Below, piece after piece: positions 56,520 to 64,000 of a stretch of DNA of 64,000 nt (position 1 is its first letter; every line of letters starts with the position of its first letter). The notes under the pieces were generated by a model that did not search any database, was not told the DNA's origin, and saw only the letters and a program-made list of their open reading frames with translations. The DNA is taken from NCBI RefSeq assembly GCF_036417845.1, contig NC_089980.1, positions 55,860,501 to 55,924,500 of the forward strand. Reading direction: 5' to 3'. The translations under genes were made by a program, and so were the position numbers. The stretch comes from Apteryx mantelli (taxonomy: Eukaryota; Chordata; Aves; Apterygiformes; Apterygidae).

Positions 56520-57800
56520 CTGCTCGCCGCCTTCGGCAGGGCCTTGAAGGTCCGTGGGAGAAGCGCAGGGGTGCAAACCAGCGAGGGGCCGGGGCAGGGC
56601 TGGGCCCACACGGCCGTAGCGGCGGCCGCGGGGCTCGGCTGCGGCCACCCCGCGCCGGGGCCCGGCCCGAGCCCGGCGAGGCCCGCGGTACCGCAGGCAG
56701 CGCACGGCTGCGGTGAAGCCGAGCTCCCTTTCGCACCCTCGCAGGCGAGGCAGCGGGACCGGGAGCGTGGCGGCCTCGCCCTCCGCCGCCCCGGGGAGCA
56801 GGAGGCAGCGCTCCCGGCCGGCGAGGGGGAGAGCGAGGCGCCGCCGCCGCGGGGGAGGCTGCCCGGGGCCGCCGCGGGCGCCGGGCGAGGGCAGGGGCAG
56901 GGGCGTGCGGGGGGCGGTGCGGCGGCGGCGGCGTTTATAGGGAGCGAGGGGAGGCGGCGTTTGCAGGAGCGGAGCAGCGAAAGGAAGGGAAGGGAGGTGG
57001 CGGCGGAGGAGGCGGTTCCCGCTCCCTCCGTGCGAGTGCGCCCGGCTCGGTGCGTGCGGGGCCGGCGGCGGGGTGGCCATGGCCTCCATGGCGGCGGCGA
57101 TCGCCGCCTCCCGCACAGCGGTGATGAACGGCAACCGGCCGCTGGACGAGCGGGAGCGCAAGCGGTTCAGCTACTTCTCCTCGCTGAGCCCCATGGCGCG
57201 CAAGATCATGGCGGAGAAGGAGCGGATCCGCGAGCGCTACGGGCCCGAGTGGGAGCGGCTGCCGCCCCGGCAGCAGGACGAGATCATCGACAAGTGCCTG
57301 GTGGAGCCGCACGTCCAGGCCCGCTACGCCGCGCACCGCGGCGCCGCCCGGCCCGCGGCGCCGCCCGCCTCCTACCCCAGCCTCCGCCTCAACACGGGCC
57401 AGAAGGTGGTGCACTTCGGCGACGAGGTACCGCCGCGGGGCGGCGGGGAGCTGCGAGGGCTGCGGGCCCCGCGCGGCCCGGCGGGGCGGCACCCCGCGCC
57501 CCGTCCGGAGGCGGTGGCGGCGGCGGGGGGAGGTGCCCCGGCGGGGGCAGAGGCGACACCGCCGCCCCGGGGCTTCGGGCCGCTGTCAGAGCCCGGGCGC
57601 GGAGCCCGGGTTACGCTTGCAGGGCGCTCGCGACCGCCCGCTGCGCGGCCGTTGGCGGCGGCCGTTGGCACTGCTCGCGCACGGGCGCGGCGCCTCGCGC
57701 CCCTGAGGGGGTCCGCCATCACGGGGGGCCTCGCGGGCTCGCGGCCGTGCTGCTCCCGCTTCGCGGCTCCTTCTGCCCCGGCCTGCTACAGCTGAGCCTC
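56520..57800. promoter_or_regulatory. CpG island promoter of the C1orf198 homologue
   Basis: About 1.3 kb of extremely GC- and CpG-rich sequence centred on exon 1, with many GGGCGG/GGGGCGG-type boxes. A TATA-like TTTATAG at 56934-56940 within GC-rich sequence would place a start near 56965, giving a 5' UTR of about 110 bases; this is an inference. Very long open frames in this interval on both strands follow from the GC content and are not genes. Confidence 0.85.
57079..57426 (+). CDS. C1orf198: C1orf198 homologue, exon 1 (3' partial)
   Basis: 116 codons from ATG to a donor GAG|GTACCG. The N-terminus [20 protein letters not shown], then [20 protein letters not shown] and [21 protein letters not shown], is nearly the human C1orf198 sequence, as is [11 protein letters not shown] at the exon end. 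The middle (visible residues about 73-104) is Ala/Pro/His-rich and diverged. The family is DUF4706, a vertebrate protein of unknown function. I chose this ATG because human starts identically; the frame stays open 46 codons upstream (to a TAG at 56938-56940) but has no ATG there. Later exons lie beyond 64000; human C1orf198 has a long first intron. There is no signal peptide or transmembrane segment. Confidence 0.95.
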
Positions 57801-60800
57801 CGCTTTGTTAGGGAGCCAACAGACGAGGCAAGGAACAGGCATCTCTAGTCGCTGACGACTGGGGGAGTTGCCCTGGTGATGAATGGGAGAGCCGCTTGCT
57901 TTATTTATTTATTTTTTTATTCCCCCCCCCCCCCCCGATGTATCTGCAGCAGAAGGGCAGGATGTTATACTCCAAATAAGAGAATTAGGTAGTGAAAACA
58001 GGGAAGGAAACAAAGTTTGGCTGGGCTAACTAGAAATAATTTGGAAAGGGATTTTATTAAAAAAAATAAAAAAACAGAAAAGAGACTTACAGGAGAGGCC
58101 AGTATCCTACCTTTTGAAAGTTGTCCTGAAAGGTGATTTGGATTATTAGTATGGCTAGCTCTTAAAATAATCCCATGCTGCAGATGGAGTCCAGGCAATG
58201 TTTACACTGAATTAAATCTCTTCCTTTTTGCTTGCGGTTTTAAAGGCAGTTAAAAATATAACATTGAAAACATTCCAGCTCTTGATATTTTTGACACTTT
58301 AAAAAAAATCAGTCTTTTCCATGTTACGTGCCAGGAAAAACAGGGTGTGGAAAGATAGATGGTAAAAAGTATGGATTTTGAAGCTTTTGAGACTATTCTA
58401 CCTAATGGTAGTGTAACAGTAGTTTTGGGAAAACAAAGGTACAAGAGTACCTTGACTGGAACAGTCAGTCAGGTTGGACCCCTTGAATTACAAAGTCTAA
58501 CAATTAATGTTGTCAAAGAAGTGACAGTGCTCTTCAGATACTGTATCTCTCTTACTGCTTTTTTTTTCTTTAAGTCTTAGGATAATTACAGAGCTAATAT
58601 CTGTCATTATGTTTGCATAACTTCTTAAGGTGACCTATTGTTAATTAATTTGTGTGACTACTACCAGAAAAAAATAATCTGCTTCTGCACTTGGAAACAT
58701 CAATCTGATTTGAATTGAATAGCGCTTGTTTTGGCCTCCTCACCAAAAGGATTTGTAAGCAGTGCTCGAAGCACATAGATATTCAGCATCATGTTTCCTA
58801 ACTGGCTTTATGATAGAAGACTGTTGCTGGTGTTTCATGTGTTGGAAAAGTATGACAGTATGCACATACTATATCTATATAATATCTATATATAAGCACA
58901 TACTGTATCTAGAGTTAGAGAACATACAGTCGTGTTTAGTGATAACAGAAATTCTGGATAAGTATTTGCTGGTAGTAGACCATAATTATTGGGGGGGAAA
59001 AAGGTATGGAAAGAAGCAGACAGCACATTTGGTTGCACAAGCAGTCTTTCAAAGGAAACCTAAACTTGAAGTTTCTTGTAGAAGGATTTAGGCTAGTGGC
59101 TGTGGAAAGTGAATACATTCAGCTTCCTCAGTCTCAGACAGCTCTGCTGTGCTTTCTGCTTTGAATTATAGGGATCCAGAATGAAAGAAAGCATGCTGTA
59201 GATTGTTGTGCTTCATCGCATGGAAAAAGTCATTTCCTGTTTGACAAAACTACAGCTAGGCAGCCCATCTGAAATTTGGCAAGTCTTTCTTGTTCCCCTT
59301 TTCCCCCAAAAGGCAGCTATGATATAAATCATGTTGTACTTAGCCTTTCTGTAACCATTAACCAAAAAAAGCACGGTTCATCAAAATACTTGATGTAGAG
59401 TGTTTAATTTTGGAAGCATCTGCCTCAACTGACTCAGCTTCCAGGCTGAAGTTAATATAAATTTTATTTCTGAAGAAAAGGGGTTCAACTCGTTTTGGCA
59501 ACCTCCAGTTCCATTTTAGTTCTTCCAACTGCACTGTTGAGCCTCAGAGGTTTTCCTGGCTCCTCATCAGATAGCTTCCTTCCCGCCCCCCCCCGCCCAC
59601 CTCCCTTTCTGGCATTTAACCTGATTCTTGGACATTTGCCCTGGCTCACTAATTGCTCCTTCTTGTACTACTGTTACAGAGCCACTGGGGCCAGTCTCTT
59701 GCCATTTCGATTCAGGTTTCCAGGCTTGAAAATGCCTTGTCTACAGAGCTTTATTTATCATGCTGTCTCCTGATCTGACAGCTTCCTGAACTGTACAACT
59801 GCACATCTGTTTTGACAGAACAAGGGTACATGAAGGTGTTCCCCACCTGACATCTCTCTTCCCTTTTGTTTCTCTTGCTTCACTGGGAAGGAATTTTTGC
59901 TATATCTTGCGAATTCCTCTATATCTAAGAATGCTACAAAAACTCTGGACTGTAAATTCACACCTTTCCTATCCCCTGTTCTCCATTGTAATTTCAGCCA
60001 ATCATGAGATAGCTGTGCTAACTGTAAAGGAAGAAAACCCTATGTTTTCCTGTAACATTCTGATTCTTGAACAGTGGTTAAGAATTTAGGTACCTAAAAA
60101 CTTAAAATCCTTTTTATCAAAATGAAGCTATTTCATTCTAAACAAGACCTATCAGTCAACCCCTAAATTCACTATCTTCCCTCTCCAGCTTTTGTAAAGT
60201 ACCCAAGCTATGGCCTGTGTCTGTAGGGAAATAACTTCCTGCAAGATCTTAGCACTTTGATTTTTTTTAATTTTTATTTTTTAATTTGAAATAACACATC
60301 TTTACTTCAACGCAAGCTGTCATTTGTTTTCTTAGCAGTCCTGTAAGAAAACCCCATGTGTATTCATAAGGATAAGGACTTTGCAGTGACTTATGGTGGC
60401 CTCAACAGTTTTAATTGTTTAGTCATTGTAAAAGTTGCCCCAAGTTAGTTCATTAGCATATTTTGGCTGAGTTCCAGAATTGGAGAAACAGTTTTACAAG
60501 CTCTCTTATCTAAACAGAGCCAAGATACTGCAGCAAGTTTTGGGTTTTTGCAGGGTAGAGGCAAAGGTCCCTAGCAGGAGGCATTTTGTATAAAGAATCT
60601 AGTTCTCATCTTCTGTGATTTTATTAGCTTACTATTTATTACTTTCTGCTTTAGGTAGAAACAAATGAAATGCTTCTGCTGTACACGTAAGTCAGTACAG
60701 CTTCATGTAAGTCGTTATTTGCGTACAAGGAGAAGAAACTTCTACATATTAGTTTGTTACATATCCAGCTGACAATTCTATTGTGTTTTATGAAGCAACT

Positions 60801-63800
60801 GATACTACAGCTTTTCTTTCAAAAGATTACAACAATACTTTTAGGGAGATCTGAGTAAAGCCAAAAGAGAGGGAGGCAAGCGAGGAACATCGGATCACTC
60901 CCTCCTCAGTGGCCTTGCATGATCTTACTGTAGTGCCCAGAGCCAGGACTTAAATTCTCTAATTTGGTACCACCATCAGTGATCTTAGACTAATAAAAAC
61001 TAGCTGGCATATTTTGTGTTGGTTAATTCATCATCTAGGATTTCTTGAAAGAGCTGGCATGTGAAGAAGGTTCTCTCCCTCTGTTTTTAATGCCAGATCA
61101 CTTTGAGGCTTAGGTAACTGTTTGCTAATAGTCATGCTTCTGCAATCTTTGTAAGACATAACTGCTGCACATACCACAGTCACCTAGCACTTGCTCAGAG
61201 GGCAGTTAGACTCGTCCTGGCTACTGTCTGTTTATCTTAGTGTAGAGTATCATGAGCCAAGAAAGTAGAGTAGCCTGTGTACCAAAAATCACTGACCGAT
61301 ACCGCAACCTTTACAGTGTGAGTATGCTGGTCTGACAGTGTTCTTGCTGGCTGGCACCTGCTCCAGAAGCTCCACACTTCCAATGACAGAAGCGTTGCTG
61401 ACCTTCTGTGTCAACTAATGCTAAAATCCATAGTGATCTAGCTGCGCTTGCATAAGCATGGAAAGTTAATCTCTTTTTCCTCATGTACGCTGGAGAATTT
61501 GGGAGAAGGCAAAATGAGGATGAATATTGAAAATGTTGATTTACCAGGCTGGAACTCTTATCGTTTCAGTCGCACTTTCATACGTGTGACCACTTTCACA
61601 AGCTGGTACAGAGAATGTATTTAGTGGTCTTGTATCTCTGGGCAATTGTTTCCCTCTTTCTCCTTCCACCCTTTTCCATATAACTTTTCTAACACCAAGC
61701 TGATTTCTTGAACTTTTAGCCCAGAACTAAGTTTCTGAAGCATAAGCATCTATTACATTTTCAAAGCATCTTTCAGTATGTTATCTGTGCTGGAAGGTTG
61801 TGACAAAAATAGATGAGTCTTCTGTGGCCCCTAATGTCATCCAGATTTGTTTCATGATCCAGCTGTTTTGCAGGCCTAGAATGGCTGTAGCACCATGCAT
61901 GACTCTCAGCAAATACCTCGAGTTAACTGAGTGCCACTGTTCCTCTTCTTTGGTTACCTCATCCTCACTGCAGCATTGCCAGTCACTAAGTTAATAGTGG
62001 AAGCTGTGTAAACACAGAACTGTGAATGCAGTTTCTGAAGAAGGTAGGTGCCAGGACTCCAGAGCTGAACAAGATCTGCATTTGACAGTGAGACGGCAGA
62101 GTAAAAAGTAGCATGAATAACTGAGGGTATTTTAAGAAGTTGCAAAGTTTTATGAGAGGTAGAAGCACAGGAATCAAGCTCTCTGATTCCCTGAGCAGTG
62201 TTTCCATACCACAAAGAACAGAGATGGTGGAACACAGGACACTTGGGTGTCTACCTTTGTCCACCGTGCTCCTGTGGTAAGGATGCATGTAATTACTAAA
62301 AGCAGCCAATCACATGTCCACCATTAGCCTTGCAATGTCAGGTAAGACTTCTGAGTTAAGACAGGCTTGAGACTAAATCACCTTAATGGGTAGTATCTCC
62401 TCCACTTGATGAGGGTATAGACCTTGCCATTCTCTGACACCTACTCCTAGGGAAACCCAGCATCTCTTCTCTCTATCTGGTTCTGTTTTCATGTCGTGTG
62501 GTCTGGGCCATGTATATATTTTAATCTCTTCCAGGCTAATAGGGTCATTTAAGATAAGTGCTAAACCCCACATGAAAGAATCTTTGTCCTCCTAGTCTGC
62601 TGAAGATTAAATGGCTTCTTATCTGTATGTGGGCCTAGCAGCAGGAGACTGTTGCTTCACTGTCTTTGCATGTGTCTAGACAGTCTAGGCCTTCTGGCTG
62701 AGGGCTCTTGGCATGCTGCAGCCTTCAAGAGGAACTTTCTCTTTCCCAGCAAGCCTTCAATTGCTGATACAAGTGTTAGGCTTAAATGGAGAAGTAGGTA
62801 TGGAAAATGGGGTTAACTGAGCAGAGAAAAATCTGGAAATAGAATTTGAGGGAATATAAATGTAACCTGAATGGGTTACTTTTGAAATATACTATAAAGT
62901 ACGAGCCATCTTTTAGGAAAGTAGATGGAAAAACAACAGTGTATGAAAGGCAAACATCTTTTTGATCTCTGTAATAGTTCGCTTGTGTTTAGCATCTGAT
63001 CTGATGCTAGTTGATGCCCCTGGATTCTCCTCACTTAGTTCAGTAGAAGATAGTTCAGATATTTATCTCACAACAAATTCACTGCCTTTCTCACTACCAT
63101 CCTTCTTAATCCAAATGTGTCTGAAACACGCACAGAATTAAGGTCTGTTTTTGTTTGTTTGTTTTTCCCCAATTTTTTTAAGGGATATTAAGTATTTGAG
63201 AGGTACTGAACAGCTCAAAGAGTTGGATATCACATAGGTAAACTTTTTTGTTAACGATAATGCCATGTAACTTAGTGTTAAACAGTTTGTGTAGAAGAAA
63301 GACAACAGAGAGTTCAGCGAGCTTTGTCCATCATCATTTAATAGGGAAGCTTCACTTATTTACCTGAAGGTACATACAGAATTTCTTTTGCTTAGCCTTA
63401 AGAACTTTGTCATCAAGCTAAAGGATTAACCCTTTTATCTCCTACTTTAAAAGGCTTTAAAGCAGCAAATTTTCAGTATAGCAATAACCTTTATGCTTGG
63501 CCTATTAAAGATTTATGCTTTCAAAAGAAATGAAAATGCTGTGCACCTTTTGAGTGCAGTTAAATCACAATCACTAGTAAAGTCCTGTTCTGATAATGCT
63601 TTTAAGATGCATTTGCGAGCATGGGAACCCATTTGTTGGTGGTTTTGTGACTGCAAGGCTGCTGTTGGCTGCTCTGAGTGGTGCCTATGTCAGATATGCT
63701 GGCACTTTTCCACCAGTGTTTTCCATTTAGAAATTCTGATGCTGTTTTGCAACAAGCTGCCCTCCATGTAGCAAACATAGTTTGTGATTTTTATTTATGT

Positions 63801-64000
63801 ATATATGTGTATATTCTGCAGCTGGTTGCTGGAGTCAAGTGTGTGACCAGATTTTTGTTCGTGTCTTTTTTTTTTTTTTTTCCCTTTCTTTCTTTCCCCT
63901 ATGAAATATACTGCATGAGGCACAGTTTCTTTTAAATTGGTTCTTTAAAACTGGTGAACAAAGGTTTATTTATTTGGCTTCTTTCTGGAAGAAAGCTTTG
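57427..64000. other. C1orf198 intron 1 (5' part)
   Basis: It runs from the donor to the window edge. The first 370 bases or so are still CpG island; beyond about 57850 the sequence is AT-rich. Simple repeats: (TTTA)n at about 57897-57914 followed by a 15-base C-run at 57922-57936, a C-run near 59585, and a T-run at about 63867-63882. I found no exon matching the rest of C1orf198 and no transposon I can name. Confidence 0.8.

Noticed and set aside
57079..57795. Continuation of the C1orf198 frame past 57426.
   Set aside because: It is open only because of GC content. The protein stops resembling C1orf198 at a splice donor after FGDE.
56439..57848. A 469-codon open frame across the CpG island, and several overlapping long minus-strand frames.
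   Set aside because: Extreme GC content removes stop codons. The translations are Gly/Ala/Arg/Pro low-complexity, and the real frame here is C1orf198 exon 1.
1..64000. tRNA genes, snoRNAs, miRNAs, endogenous retroviruses, bacterial-type operons or CRISPR arrays.
   Set aside because: I saw no A/B box pairs with cloverleaf potential, no C/D or H/ACA box arrangement I trust, no LTR or retroviral gene, and no regularly spaced direct repeats.

Overview
This window is vertebrate nuclear DNA, almost certainly from a bird. Long AT-rich introns with GT-AG boundaries separate short exons that encode a protein closely matching mammalian TTC13. Two GC-rich, CpG-dense promoter regions are present. The dominant mobile elements are CR1 LINEs, including copies with the typical avian 3' end (tail repeat ATTCTGTG), and there are worn MIR-like SINE remnants. 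I cannot name the species.

Layout. Bases 1 to about 135 are CpG-rich and look like the downstream edge of the TTC13 promoter; exon 1, with the start codon and presumed signal peptide, is off the left edge. TTC13 occupies 3393-50877 on the + strand as 22 exons that I could join in frame, giving 773 residues plus a stop. An exon-by-exon comparison from memory with human TTC13 (about 860 residues, 23 exons) leaves only exon 1 missing. Eight TPR-like units lie in exons 3-11, followed by a long conserved C-terminal region with no fold I can name. Bases 50878 to about 56400 are intergenic and hold an ancient CR1 and simple repeats. A second CpG island (about 56520-57800) carries exon 1 of the C1orf198 homologue (DUF4706 family), 57079-57426 on the + strand. 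The rest of the window, to 64000, is its first intron, and no later exon is visible. The order TTC13 then C1orf198 on one strand matches human 1q42.2, where ARV1 is head-to-head with TTC13; ARV1 would lie off the left edge.

Mobile DNA forms several age layers. There are three well-preserved CR1 copies of what looks like one subfamily (813-950 minus, 31166-31676 plus, 40065-42240 minus, the last with most of a broken reverse transcriptase). An older CR1 lies at about 48345-49640, a very old one at about 55030-55905, and MIR-like and other amniote-wide repeats at about 18.5, 26.7, 27.9, 28.8 and 56.4 kb.

The window is mostly an ordinary conserved two-gene block; I found no convincing new biological system. 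The items most worth checking are: an inverted pair of near-identical CR1 copies flanking TTC13 exons 16-18 (a possible circular-RNA arrangement, 279 nt, frame-preserving); a GC-AG intron; a NAGNAG acceptor; a poly(A) signal 8 bases past the TTC13 stop together with a changed C-terminus; a G-rich quadruplex-like block just downstream; and an unexplained coding-like reading frame on the minus strand in intron 15.
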